A stretch of DNA of 46,658 nucleotides from Flavobacteriales bacterium. Lineage in GTDB: Bacteria > Bacteroidota > Bacteroidia > Flavobacteriales_F > PHOS-HE28. Positions 25,028-34,925 of the stretch are shown one piece after another. The position numbers and the translations under genes are program-made. Every line of letters begins with the position of its first letter. The stretch's first letter is position 1. The notes beneath the pieces were generated by a model. That model was given only the letters and a program-made list of their open reading frames with translations, ran no database searches and was not told where the DNA came from. The DNA lies in assembly GCA_016787995.1 (NCBI GenBank), contig JAEUTB010000079.1:1-46658 (forward strand), read 5' to 3'.

Positions 25028-26395
25028 GAGCACGTCGCTCACCTGGCCCACCTGCACCACCTCGATGGTCTTCAGCGGGACGATACCCTTTGTACCCTTG
25101 GGAACGAAGATGCGGGCGAAGCCGAGCTTGGCCGCCTCCGCGATGCGTTGTTCCGTGCGCGTTACGGGTCTGATCTCGCCGGTGAGGCCCACCTCGCCGG
25201 AGAAACAAACGTCCATCGGTACGGCGATATCAGCGTTGCTGCTCAGCACGGCACAGACCACGGCGAGATCGATCGCCGGCTCTTCCACACGGAAGCCACC
25301 GGCCAGGTTCAGGAACACATCCTTCTGCCCCAAACGGAAGCCGCAGCGCTTTTCCATCACCGCCAGCAACATGTTCAGTCTGCGCAGGTCGAACCCCGTG
25401 GAACTTCGTTGCGGTGTTCCATAGACCGCGCTGCTCACCAGCGCCTGCACTTCGATCAGCAACGGGCGCATGCCTTCCATGGTAGCGGCCACCACAACAC
25501 CACTGGGCCTTTCTTCACGGCGTCCGAGCAGCACCTGGCTGGGGTCCTCCACTTCAGCGAGTCCACTCCCTTGCATCTCATAGATGCCGAGTTCGTTGGT
25601 GCTGCCGAAACGGTTCTTCAGCGGGCGCAGCAACCGATAGGCGTGGTCGCGGTCACCTTCGAACTGCAACACGCAATCCACCATGTGCTCCAGCACTTTC
25701 GGTCCGGCGATGAACCCGTCCTTGGTGATGTGCCCGATCAACACCATCGGGATGCCGGTAGTCTTCGCGAAGCGCATCAGCTCCGCGGTACACTCGCGCA
25801 CCTGGCCCACACTGCCCGGGCTTGCGTCGAGCACGGCGGTATGAAGCGTCTGCACGCTGTCGATCACCACGAGCGACGGCTGTAGCGCATCGATGTGCTT
25901 GAAGATGTTCTGCGTATTGGTCTCCGTGAGGACGAAGCAGCCTTCGCTTTTTCCGTTCGGGCTTCCGCTGCTGGCTTGGAGCCGTTCGGCACGCATCTTC
26001 ACTTGATGCTCGCTCTCCTCGCCGCTCACATAGAGCGTCTTGAGGTGCGGGTTGCGCAAGGCGGTCTGCAACAACAAGGTGCTCTTGCCGATGCCGGGTT
26101 CGCCGCCCAGCAGGGTGATGCTGCCTGGTACAAGACCCCCACCGAGCACACGCGACAGTTCACGGTCGCTCAGCGCGATGCGCGGACCATCCTGAGCCGG
26201 TATCGCTTCGATCGCGACGGGCACGGGGTGCCTTCCCTTTACGCTGGCAGGCGTGCCGCGTTTCTCCTCCACACGGTCCACCACTTCCTCCACCAAGGTG
26301 TTCCATTCCTTGCATTGCGAACACTGGCCCAGCCACTGGGCGTAGCTGCTGCCGCAGTTCTGACAAACGAACTTCGAACGGAGCTTAGCGGCCAT
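25010..26395 (-). CDS. radA: DNA repair protein RadA/Sms
   Basis: 461 aa from ATG 26395 (MAAKLRSKFVCQNCG). Four-Cys zinc finger CQNCGSSYAQWLGQCSQC at residues ~10-28, Walker A GGEPGIGKSTLLLQ, the RadA-specific KNRFG motif (LKNRFGSTNELGIYEM) and a C-terminal Lon-protease-like domain without peptidase function. RadA is a branch-migration helicase in recombination. It is the last gene of the panC-panD operon and overlaps the stop of rfaE2 by 11 bases. A longer frame to 26434 is rejected since it would begin inside rfaE2 with no family match. Confidence 0.96.
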   Translation of the reverse strand: MAAKLRSKFVCQNCGSSYAQWLGQCSQCKEWNTLVEEVVDRVEEKRGTPASVKGRHPVPVAIEAIPAQDGPRIALSDRELSRVLGGGLVPGSITLLGGEPGIGKSTLLLQTALRNPHLKTLYVSGEESEHQVKMRAERLQASSGSPNGKSEGCFVLTETNTQNIFKHIDALQPSLVVIDSVQTLHTAVLDASPGSVGQVRECTAELMRFAKTTGIPMVLIGHITKDGFIAGPKVLEHMVDCVLQFEGDRDHAYRLLRPLKNRFGSTNELGIYEMQGSGLAEVEDPSQVLLGRREERPSGVVVAATMEGMRPLLIEVQALVSSAVYGTPQRSSTGFDLRRLNMLLAVMEKRCGFRLGQKDVFLNLAGGFRVEEPAIDLAVVCAVLSSNADIAVPMDVCFSGEVGLTGEIRPVTRTEQRIAEAAKLGFARIFVPKGTKGIVPLKTIEVVQVGQVSDVLSHLFG

Positions 26396-26891
26396 GGCGG
26401 ATCCGCTCGACCAGCGCGGTGGTGGAGAAGCCATCCACCAACTTCAGGGAACGCACTTCGCCGCCGCGTGCCTTCACGAGATCGGCGCCTACGATGCGAT
26501 CTTCGGTCCAGTCACCACCCTTCACCAGCACATCGGGTCCGATGGCCTGGATGAGTTCGAGCGGCGTGTCCTGGTCGAAGATGATCACCGCATCCACCAA
26601 GCGCAATGCGCACAACACCTTCGCGCGGCTCACCTCGTCGTTGATCGGCCGGTCCGGTGCTTTGCCCAAGCGCCGTACGCTGGCATCGCTGTTCACGCCG
26701 ATGATGAGCCTATCGCCGAGGGCGGCCGCCTCTTGCAGGTATTCCACGTGACCGCGATGCAGGATGTCGAAGCACCCATTGGTGAACACGATCCGGTCGC
26801 CTTTCATGCGCCAAACGTTGACGGCACGCTGCACCTGGACCAGGTCCATGATGCGTTTATTGGTGATGGCTTGTGCGGTATCGGCGTTCAT
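26385..26891 (-). CDS. rfaE2: D-glycero-beta-D-manno-heptose-1-phosphate adenylyltransferase
   Basis: 168 aa single-domain nucleotidyltransferase, equivalent to the C-terminal half of E. coli HldE. The family motif FTNGCFDILHRGHVEYL contains the HxGH (HRGH) of the cytidylyltransferase fold, and the later segment GADLVKARGGEVRSLKLVDGFSTT is typical of RfaE2. It makes ADP-heptose precursor for lipopolysaccharide core. The kinase half (RfaE1) is not in the window. Its ATG overlaps the previous stop by four bases (ATGA). Confidence 0.93.
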   Translation of the reverse strand: MNADTAQAITNKRIMDLVQVQRAVNVWRMKGDRIVFTNGCFDILHRGHVEYLQEAAALGDRLIIGVNSDASVRRLGKAPDRPINDEVSRAKVLCALRLVDAVIIFDQDTPLELIQAIGPDVLVKGGDWTEDRIVGADLVKARGGEVRSLKLVDGFSTTALVERIRHGR

Positions 26892-27916
26892 ATGGCGGCA
26901 GGTTTCCGGTCCCTGGCCGCCAAAAGTAGCGATAGCCCCCCGAGCACGATGAGCATCAACGTCTGGGCCACCCAGAGCAGCCAGCCGATGGCGAGCGCAT
27001 CAGGGCGGATGAGGCCACCACCGTCGGGCGGCGCCATGTACATGCCCACCACGAGCGCCACGAAAGCCGGGAACACGCCGATGCCCCCCTGTACCAGGAT
27101 GATGCCCACGGAGCCAGCGATGAAGCCAGCGAGCAAGCCTCCCACGGGAATGCTCGTGGTGGAGGGCAGCGCTTGGAAGCCGATGATGAAGGAGCCGATG
27201 TAGAGGCCCCATATCAGGAAGGTGTGTGCGATGAAGGCTCCTTTCTTCTTCGTGCTCAGCACCGAACGTACTCCCGCGATGAAACCACGGATACCGTCCA
27301 TCGCCCTTGCACGCAAGGCCGGGCGTGACCAGATGATGTAGGCCGCTCCGATCATAGCGATGACCACCACCACACCGATCCATAGACCCCAGGGAATGCC
27401 CGGCTCGTCCGTGCTGATCGCACCTTGCGCGGACTTGAACGTTTCGATGCGCGCCTGCAGCATGGGCATCTTATCCAACTGAAGCGCGAGGGTGAGGGCC
27501 GTGATACCGATCAGCATGAGCATGTCCACCGCCCGTTCGGCCAGGATGCTTCCGAAGCCCCGCTCGAACGGCACACCTTCGAGACGGTATAGGGTGACCG
27601 CCCGGCTGGCCTCACCGGCCCGAGGCAACAACATGTTCATGAAGTAGCCTGCCATCACAGCGTGGTAACTGCTCCAGAAGCGGACCTCATGGCCCAACGG
27701 TTCCAGCAGATATCGCCATCGCCAGGCGCGGCTCACGTGGCTCAACCAGCCCAAGAGCACACAGAGGATGAACCAGCCAAGGTGCGCCTGATCGAAGGCC
27801 GCGAAGAGTTCACTGCGCTGTTTCTCATCGAGCTGTGCGTAGGAGTAGTGGATCAACCATACGCCCAAGGCGATGGGCACGATGATCTTGAGGGCGCCAA
27901 AGACGACCTTCTTCAT
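26888..27916 (-). CDS. UPF0104 (lysylphosphatidylglycerol synthase TM-region-like) membrane protein
   Basis: 342 aa with about eight hydrophobic helices (for example [56 protein letters not shown] and [22 protein letters not shown]). The RAWRWRYLL and GGIGVFP motifs are typical of the UPF0104/AglD family, the membrane part related to MprF flippases. Probably moves or handles a lipid intermediate; the substrate is unknown. It overlaps panD and rfaE2 by four bases each, so all three are one operon. Confidence 0.88.
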   Translation of the reverse strand: MKKVVFGALKIIVPIALGVWLIHYSYAQLDEKQRSELFAAFDQAHLGWFILCVLLGWLSHVSRAWRWRYLLEPLGHEVRFWSSYHAVMAGYFMNMLLPRAGEASRAVTLYRLEGVPFERGFGSILAERAVDMLMLIGITALTLALQLDKMPMLQARIETFKSAQGAISTDEPGIPWGLWIGVVVVIAMIGAAYIIWSRPALRARAMDGIRGFIAGVRSVLSTKKKGAFIAHTFLIWGLYIGSFIIGFQALPSTTSIPVGGLLAGFIAGSVGIILVQGGIGVFPAFVALVVGMYMAPPDGGGLIRPDALAIGWLLWVAQTLMLIVLGGLSLLLAARDRKPAAI

Positions 27917-28266
27917 GAACGCAACCGGTTGGTGCTTTCGTCGGGGAAGATGATGTTGGGTCGGAACGCACGCGCTTCTTCGATGCTCATGTGCGCATAG
28001 GAAACGATGATCACGATATGGCCCACATGCACCTTGTGCGCGGCCGGACCGTTCATGCAGATCACCCCGCTCCCTCGAGCGCCTTTGATCACGTAGGTCT
28101 CCAAACGTTCACCGTTGTTCACGTTCAGCACCTGCACCTTTTCGCCTTCCACAAGCCCCACGGCATCGATCAGGTCCTCGTCGATGGTGATGCTTCCGAT
28201 GTAGTCGAGGTTGGCCTCGGTGACACGTACACGGTGGATCTTCGTCCGAACGACTTCGATGGTCAT
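27913..28266 (-). CDS. panD: Aspartate 1-decarboxylase
   Basis: 117-aa pyruvoyl enzyme precursor making beta-alanine for pantothenate. From ATG 28266 the self-cleavage site falls exactly at Gly24-Ser25 ([10 protein letters not shown]), the known position, which fixes the start over a six-codon-longer frame. Other family marks: K9 (RTKIHRV), [32 protein letters not shown]. It lies 43 bases downstream of panC, so the two pantothenate genes are together. Confidence 0.96.
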   Translation of the reverse strand: MTIEVVRTKIHRVRVTEANLDYIGSITIDEDLIDAVGLVEGEKVQVLNVNNGERLETYVIKGARGSGVICMNGPAAHKVHVGHIVIIVSYAHMSIEEARAFRPNIIFPDESTNRLRS

Positions 28267-28309
28267 GACCGGGAAATGGGCCACGAAGGTAGGCGAGCGT
28301 CCCTGCGGA

Positions 28310-29161
28310 TCAGGCCGGCCGGGACAAGGTGATGTTGTCTATCAAGCGCACCGGTCCCACCTGCGCGGCGATCAACGCTACTGCCTGCTCATGGTCTCCC
28401 CAGTCCTCCAGCGGTACCAGCGTATCGTGGTCGGCGATGCCGAAGTAGTCCAACTTCACGGCAGGCTCTTCTGCCAGTACTTCGCTCACCCTTTGGTTCA
28501 CGGAGGCGATCGGTCCATGGAAGGCCATTGATGCCGCCTGTCGAAGTGCCTTGTAGAGGATGGTGGCTTGTTGCCGCTCCTCCGGGTTCAGGCGGGCGTT
28601 CCGAGAACTAAGGGCCAGACCGTCTGCAGCGCGCACGGTAGGGCAGCCCGTAACCCGTTCGGGCCAGTGTTCTTGAGCGGCCATGTACCGGAGCAAGGTC
28701 AATTGCTGCCGGTCCTTTTCGCCGAAGTAGGCCTCATCCGGCCGCACGTAGTGGAACAAACGCTCCACCACGTTCACCACCCCTTGGAAATGGTTGGGGC
28801 GTGAAGGACCCTCCCAATGGTCGTTGAGCACACCCAGATCGTAGGTCAATGGGATGAAGTCAGCGAAGATGGCCTCCTTCTCCGGCGCAAAGAGCGCATC
28901 GCAGCCGGCCTCGTAAAGGAGTTCGCGGTCCAGCTCCAATTGCCGAGGATAGTGCTTTAGGTCATCTAAATTGTTGAATTGCAGCGGATTGACGAAAATA
29001 CTACAGGCGACTTTCGCATGGTCGCGTTTGGCTCGACGCACCAGGTCCAGGTGCCCTTGGTGCAAGGCGCCCATGGTGGGAACGAACCCTACGGAAGCCC
29101 CGGAACGACGGGCTTCAGCGGTCCAACCGGCCATACGGGTGGGGGAAGTGACGAAGTCCAA
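28310..29161 (-). CDS. panC: Pantothenate synthetase
   Basis: 283 aa. Joins pantoate and beta-alanine with ATP. Visible marks: the HIGH-like [23 protein letters not shown], the [30 protein letters not shown] block with the KMSKS-equivalent, and [15 protein letters not shown]. The start seems to be TTG 29161, giving 25 residues before FVPTMG as in relatives; ATG 29134 ([10 protein letters not shown]) is the alternative. A weak -7 box (TAGCTTCG, 29196-29203) is upstream. First gene of the panC-panD-UPF0104-rfaE2-radA operon. Confidence 0.94.
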   Translation of the reverse strand: MDFVTSPTRMAGWTAEARRSGASVGFVPTMGALHQGHLDLVRRAKRDHAKVACSIFVNPLQFNNLDDLKHYPRQLELDRELLYEAGCDALFAPEKEAIFADFIPLTYDLGVLNDHWEGPSRPNHFQGVVNVVERLFHYVRPDEAYFGEKDRQQLTLLRYMAAQEHWPERVTGCPTVRAADGLALSSRNARLNPEERQQATILYKALRQAASMAFHGPIASVNQRVSEVLAEEPAVKLDYFGIADHDTLVPLEDWGDHEQAVALIAAQVGPVRLIDNITLSRPA

Positions 29162-29213
29162 GCGGGACGCGGGTTCCGTGAAGAGGGGAAGGGGGCGAAG
29201 CTAGGTTTCCATG

Positions 29214-29244
29214 TTGAAGTTCCGCCGAAAAGTCTATATTTTTG
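29214..29244 (+). promoter_or_regulatory. Complete Bacteroidota promoter for the glycogen-synthase-like gene
   Basis: TTG at 29214-29216 (-33 element), a 20-base spacer, and TATTTTTG at 29237-29244, an exact TAnnTTTG (-7 element). The leader to ATG 29269 is about 20 bases. Divergent from panC. Confidence 0.7.
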
Positions 29245-29268
29245 TACCCGCAATTTCCTAACCCTACC

Positions 29269-30096
29269 ATGAGCTTGAAGAACGTGAAGGTCCTTACCAT
29301 TTCCCAGTCGATTCAACCTTTCATGGACGGACCTGAGGAGATGGCGAAGGTCGCGCGGCATTTGCCGCAGGGCATCTTGGACCTCGGAAACGAGATCCGG
29401 GTGTTCATGCCCAAGTTCGGTTGCATCAACGAGCGTCGGCACCAATTACACGAGGTCATCCGCTTGAGCGGGATGAACCTCATCATCAACGATACCGACC
29501 ACGCGCTGCTGATCAAGGTGGCCAGTGTGCCCAGCGCCCGCATGCAGGTCTACTTCATCGACAACGAGGAGTACTTCAAGCGCAAGGCCGATACCCACGA
29601 CGCCGAAGGCAATTTCTTCCCGGACAACGATGAGCGTGCCCTGTTCTTCGGACGGGGTGTGCTCGAGACCGTGCGCAAGCTGGGCTGGGTGCCCGATATC
29701 ATCCATTGCCATGGCTGGATGACGGCGTTCGTGCCGCTGTATGTACGACACCACTTCGCGGACGACCCGCACTTCGAGAATACCAAGCTGGTATTTAGCG
29801 TGCACGACCAGAAGGCGGAGCCGCTGGACAAGGACCTGGCCAAGAAACTGGCCATGGAAGGCTTCGACAAGGAGCTGCTCAAAGGCTTGAACAAACCGAC
29901 CACGGATGACCTGGTGAAGTTCGCCATGGGCCTGTCTGACGCCGTGGTGCGCTCCACCGCGAAGTTGAGCAAGGGTATGGAGACCGCCCTGAAGGCGTAT
30001 GAGAAGCCCGTGATGCCCTTCGTGGCCGAGGGTGCTGACGCCGTGAAGGCGCACGCGGATTTCTACCACAGCGTTCTGGAGGAAGCACTCGTCTGA
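29269..30096 (+). CDS. Half-length glycogen/starch-synthase-like protein (GT5 N-terminal domain)
   Basis: 275 aa from ATG 29269 (MSLKNVKVLTISQS). It matches only the N-terminal catalytic lobe of GT5 glycogen synthases: RHLPQGILDLGNEIRVFMPKFGCINERR, VYFIDNEEYFKRK and IIHCHGWMTAFVPLYVR. The second (C-terminal) nucleotide-sugar-binding lobe is absent, and the N-terminal KxGGL motif expected for ADP-glucose binding is replaced by QSIQPFMDG. This short form next to a DUF4270 gene is common in flavobacteria, so the shape is not a recent truncation. Whether it has glycosyltransferase activity is doubtful; a regulatory or binding role is possible. Confidence 0.85.
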   Translation: MSLKNVKVLTISQSIQPFMDGPEEMAKVARHLPQGILDLGNEIRVFMPKFGCINERRHQLHEVIRLSGMNLIINDTDHALLIKVASVPSARMQVYFIDNEEYFKRKADTHDAEGNFFPDNDERALFFGRGVLETVRKLGWVPDIIHCHGWMTAFVPLYVRHHFADDPHFENTKLVFSVHDQKAEPLDKDLAKKLAMEGFDKELLKGLNKPTTDDLVKFAMGLSDAVVRSTAKLSKGMETALKAYEKPVMPFVAEGADAVKAHADFYHSVLEEALV

Positions 30097-30100
30097 ACCG

Positions 30101-31453
30101 GTGAGCGCAGCATTTCCGCACCGGCGCACCGGCACGTACTACGGGCTGTTGGCCGCTGTGCTTTGCATGGCCTTGTTCCAAAGTTGCAGGAAACCAGAGG
30201 AGGACCTCGGCTTGGAGCTGTTGCCGGGTGCACCGCTCGGGCTGGTGAGCGACACCACTGAGGTGGAGGCGTTCACCTTCGCGGACAGTGCGGTGCAGAC
30301 TAGCGGCTTGTCGCGCAGCTTGGTCGGCTCCTATGTGGATCCAGACTTCGGTCTGCTCAAGGCCAGTCTGGTGGCTCAGCTGCGCCTTACGGCCAATAGC
30401 ATCGGGCAAGGGCAGGACAACTCGGGCCTCGTGGCCGATAGTATCGTGCTGGCGCTGGCCTTCGAAACGCCCAACACGCACTACGGCAACCTCGATCCCC
30501 AGCATTTCATGGTGCAGGAGTTGAGCGCTGGCCTGTCCATCGACTCCGTATACCGCAGCGATCGTCAGCCGGCCGTGCTCGAGGAGGACCTGGTCGCGTT
30601 GCACGGTGGCGAGATCACCCCGAATCCCTTCGTCAATGCTTTCGTGGGCGACGATACGCTTGGCCCACAAGTGCGCATTCCGTTGAAGTTGTCCCTGGCC
30701 GAGCGCTTCCTGGACGCCTTTGGTACCTCGGACCTAGCGGACAACACCTCCTTCCTGGAGTTCTTCAAGGGGATCAAGGTGTCGGTGTCGAACCCGAGCC
30801 AGTTGCCTTACCAGGGTGGCATCCTCCATATCAACACCATCGGAACAGGCACCAAGGTCACCGTATACTATCACGATGAGTTAAACCAGCCCGAACTGGG
30901 GCGCACGTTCGATCTGCTCATTTCGACCGGAAGTGTGCGCTACAATGCGGTGGAGCGCGACCGTTCATTGGCGGTGAACCCCGGTCTGGCACAAGCGCTT
31001 GCCGACCCTGATGGTGAGCAGGCAACCGTGTTCCTGCAAACCTTGGGTGGGTACCGGACAGCGGTGCGGTTCCCCGAATTGCTCGCTTTGGCGGGTCAGG
31101 ACCGTATCGTTTCCAAGGCCGAGCTCATCGTTCCGTTGAATGGCTCGTTCTACCCCTACTACGCGCCACCGCCCACCATCCTCTTGTTCCGGGATAACAA
31201 TGGTGCCGATGCGTTCTTGCCGGACCAATTGGCCGGTGTCACGGGTATCGGGGGTGACTTCTCGGTCTCTGAAAAGGTCTATCGCTTCAACATCACCCGG
31301 TATGTGCAGCAGGTGATGAACGGCACCTTGCCCGATGATGGTATCATGCTGGTCGCCGGGAGTTCGGGGGTGAGCGCCAACCGCGCCGTGATCTGTGGCC
31401 CGGACCATCCCTCCACGCCCATGCGGCTGCTGCTTACATTTACCACGTACTGA
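30101..31453 (+). CDS. DUF4270 lipoprotein
   Basis: 450 aa from GTG 30101, four bases after the previous stop. Lipoprotein signal with lipobox LFQSC (residues ~25-29). The body agrees with DUF4270: SDTTEVEAFTFADSAVQTSGLSRSLVGSYVDPDFGLLKASLVAQLRL near the N terminus and YRFNITRYVQQVMNG near the C terminus. Surface-exposed or outer-membrane lipoprotein of unknown function, restricted to Bacteroidota. Co-transcribed with the GT5-like gene; glmS follows after 36 bases. Confidence 0.88.
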   Translation: MSAAFPHRRTGTYYGLLAAVLCMALFQSCRKPEEDLGLELLPGAPLGLVSDTTEVEAFTFADSAVQTSGLSRSLVGSYVDPDFGLLKASLVAQLRLTANSIGQGQDNSGLVADSIVLALAFETPNTHYGNLDPQHFMVQELSAGLSIDSVYRSDRQPAVLEEDLVALHGGEITPNPFVNAFVGDDTLGPQVRIPLKLSLAERFLDAFGTSDLADNTSFLEFFKGIKVSVSNPSQLPYQGGILHINTIGTGTKVTVYYHDELNQPELGRTFDLLISTGSVRYNAVERDRSLAVNPGLAQALADPDGEQATVFLQTLGGYRTAVRFPELLALAGQDRIVSKAELIVPLNGSFYPYYAPPPTILLFRDNNGADAFLPDQLAGVTGIGGDFSVSEKVYRFNITRYVQQVMNGTLPDDGIMLVAGSSGVSANRAVICGPDHPSTPMRLLLTFTTY

Positions 31454-31489
31454 ACCTGAACGCCTACGCCGGGCCTCGGCGTCAAACGC

Positions 31490-33317
<1,828 letters not shown>

Positions 33318-33331
<14 letters not shown>

Positions 33332-33686
33332 GCTGTTCTTTCGGTCGCCCCCACATGATAACCCGGTCGTTGTGCTGATAGGGCCCTAGGTCCTTGGTGA
33401 AGAGCAAGTGCCCCAGGTCGATCAGCGGAAGAACGCCGAAGCCCCCGAAGGTGAGGCCGTAGATGATGGCCACTTTTGGGGTGGTTCCCAGATAGATCCG
33501 GTGCGCCCCGAACGGACCCAATAGTAGGGCCAACGCGCTCCCCACCAAACGCTGGTCTTCCAGCACCACCTCGATACTGTCCGCAGGAGGCATGGATCGG
33601 AGCGGAACGAACGGACCACCAGCCAGGGCACTGTGCCCCAGGGTCAGGCAGACAAGAAGGGTCAACGTGTTCAGTGCGCTGCGCAA
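33318..33686 (-). CDS. TM2 domain membrane protein
   Basis: 122 aa. Signal peptide MRSALNTLTLLVCLTLGHSALA, then a short exported stretch, then a TM2 domain: two helices with GPFGAHRIYLG between them and a final FGVLPLIDLGHLL. TM2 proteins are small inner-membrane proteins of unknown function common in Bacteroidota. A -7-like box TACATTTA (one mismatch) at 33703-33710 lies 17 bases upstream. Its 3' end overlaps glmS on the other strand. Confidence 0.85.
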
Positions 33687-33702
33687 CTCGGTAGGGTGGG
33701 TA

Positions 33703-33710
33703 TAAATGTA
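33703..33710 (-). promoter_or_regulatory. -7-like promoter element for the TM2 gene
   Basis: Reads TACATTTA on the minus strand, one mismatch from TAnnTTTG. It overlaps the tail of the sodB terminator region. Confidence 0.4.
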
Positions 33711-33742
33711 GAACGGGCATCAGCGCAAGCCGATGCCCGTTC
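33711..33742 (-). terminator. Hairpin terminator after sodB
   Basis: GAACGGGCATC at 33711-33721 pairs perfectly with GATGCCCGTTC at 33732-33742 across a ten-base loop. On the minus strand, the direction of sodB, the stem is followed by an A/T-rich tail (TACATTTATA). Placed 18 bases past the sodB stop. Confidence 0.65.
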
Positions 33743-33759
33743 GAACGCTGTCTTCGCGG

Positions 33760-34368
33760 TCACTTGCCGGCGGCGAAGCGGCGGGCCACCTCGGGCCAGT
33801 TCACCACGTTCCAGAAAGCTGCGATGTAATCCGGGCGGCGGTTCTGGTAGTGGAGGTAATAGGCATGTTCCCATACGTCCATACCCATGATCGGGGTGCC
33901 GCCGCAACCGGTGTTGGGCATCAGTGGGTTGTCCTGGTTCGGGGTGCTGCACACCTCGAGCTTGCCGCCTTTGTGCACGCAGAGCCACGCCCAGCCACTG
34001 CCGAAACGGGTGGCACCGGCGGCCGCGAATTTCTCCTTGAAGGCATCGAACGAGCCGAACGCGGTATCGATGGCTGCTGCCAGGTCTCCTTCGGGTTTGC
34101 CACCAGCGTTCGGGGCCATGATGGTCCAGAACAGGCTGTGGTTGTAGTGGCCGCCTCCGTTGTTTCGGACGGCCATGTTGTTCATGTCCAAGCCCTTCAT
34201 CAGGTCCTCGATGGACTTGCCGGCGTCCGGCGTGCCCTCCAAGGCCTTGTTCAGGTTGGTCACGTAGGCGTTGTGGTGCTTTCCATGGTGGATCTGCATG
34301 GTCAGCGTGTCGATATGGGGCTCCAACGCATCGTGTGCGTAGGGCAGCTCTGGTAAGGTGAAGGCCAT
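33760..34368 (-). CDS. sodB: Iron/manganese superoxide dismutase
   Basis: 202 aa. Metal ligands are in place: H27 (MQIHHGKHH), H77 ([11 protein letters not shown]), D164 and H168 ([12 protein letters not shown]). Start ATG 34368 matches the family N terminus ([20 protein letters not shown]). It removes superoxide in the cytoplasm. Fe versus Mn use cannot be settled by eye. Divergent from the small lipoprotein gene; a weak -7 box (TATCTTCG, 34409-34416) may drive it. Confidence 0.97.
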   Translation of the reverse strand: MAFTLPELPYAHDALEPHIDTLTMQIHHGKHHNAYVTNLNKALEGTPDAGKSIEDLMKGLDMNNMAVRNNGGGHYNHSLFWTIMAPNAGGKPEGDLAAAIDTAFGSFDAFKEKFAAAGATRFGSGWAWLCVHKGGKLEVCSTPNQDNPLMPNTGCGGTPIMGMDVWEHAYYLHYQNRRPDYIAAFWNVVNWPEVARRFAAGK

Positions 34369-34437
34369 TTTGGTCGGTTTCTGGCGGGTTTTTGTCGAAA
34401 GGACCGCACGAAGATACGGTCAGAGTGAAGTTCTCAC

Positions 34438-34467
34438 TTGCACGGATCGGAAACCCCATTACTTTTG
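34438..34467 (+). promoter_or_regulatory. Complete Bacteroidota promoter for the small lipoprotein
   Basis: TTG at 34438-34440, a 19-base spacer, then TACTTTTG at 34460-34467, an exact TAnnTTTG. The ATG is at 34496. One of the two best -33/-7 pairs in the window. Confidence 0.7.
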
Positions 34468-34495
34468 CGCCCACTTTCACCAAAAAACACAGGGA

Positions 34496-34747
34496 ATGTT
34501 CAAGAAATTCGCACTGCTCGCCACCATGGCGGCCTTCTTCGTTGCTTGCGGTAGCAGCACCCAGGAGAACATGGAGAACAAAGCCGACGAGGCTGCAAAC
34601 TCCGCTCAGGAAATGATGGACAAGGCTGCTGCTGAAGCTGAAGCTGCTGCCGCTGAAGCTGCCAAGGCTGCTGAAGCTGCTGTTGACACGGCTGCCGCTG
34701 CTGCTGAAACGGCTATCGACGCTGCCAAGGACGCAGCTGCTCACTAA
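34496..34747 (+). CDS. Small Ala/Glu-rich lipoprotein
   Basis: 83 aa. Lipoprotein signal with lipobox FFVAC (MFKKFALLATMAAFFVAC), then ~65 residues almost entirely of Ala, Glu, Asp and Lys in repeating AAxEAEAAA, EAAKAAEAA, AAKDAAA units, a single amphipathic helix. It resembles envelope-spanning Lpp-like or stress (entericidin-like) helices in shape only; no family is assigned. It has a strong promoter and a strong terminator of its own, which suggests a highly expressed small protein. An upstream extension to 34358 has no signal peptide and is rejected. Confidence 0.82.
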   Translation: MFKKFALLATMAAFFVACGSSTQENMENKADEAANSAQEMMDKAAAEAEAAAAEAAKAAEAAVDTAAAAAETAIDAAKDAAAH

Positions 34748-34767
34748 GCCTTTACCGAATATGTACG

Positions 34768-34795
34768 CGAAAGGGGCCGCAAGGCCCCTTTTTCG
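34768..34795 (+). terminator. Intrinsic terminator after the small lipoprotein
   Basis: AAAGGGGCC (34770-34778), GCAA loop, GGCCCCTTT (34783-34791), then T's; flanked by CGA/TCG. It lies about 20 bases past the stop and could also work on the minus strand. Confidence 0.85.
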
Positions 34796-34925
34796 TTGAC
34801 CCTATCGCGGGTATACCGCGTAACGAGGGATGCCCTATCGGGTCAGCACGTTGATAGGGATGGATGGACACTCCGGTCAGCGCAACAGGATCCCCGCCAA
34901 CCCTACTTGAAGAGGGGTCGCCGTA
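34796..34925. other. Non-coding gap with two more small hairpins
   Basis: Between the terminator and the S41 protease stop I see no gene. CGCGG-GTATA-CCGCG (34806-34820) and CCCTATC/GATAGGG (34833-34859) are short inverted repeats without T-runs; they may end the protease message on the minus strand. Confidence 0.4.

Noticed and set aside
31464-31482. Small hairpin before glmS as a glmS-type ribozyme
   Set aside because: Only a six-base stem; the glmS ribozyme is much longer and belongs to Firmicutes.
34438-34467. Divergent promoter shared by sodB and the small lipoprotein
   Set aside because: The plus-strand promoter is clear, but the minus-strand box for sodB (TATCTTCG) is one mismatch off with no -33 element; I list it only as weak within the sodB entry.
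34358-34495. N-terminal extension of the small Ala-rich lipoprotein
   Set aside because: It would read through the -33/-7 promoter and bury the lipoprotein signal.
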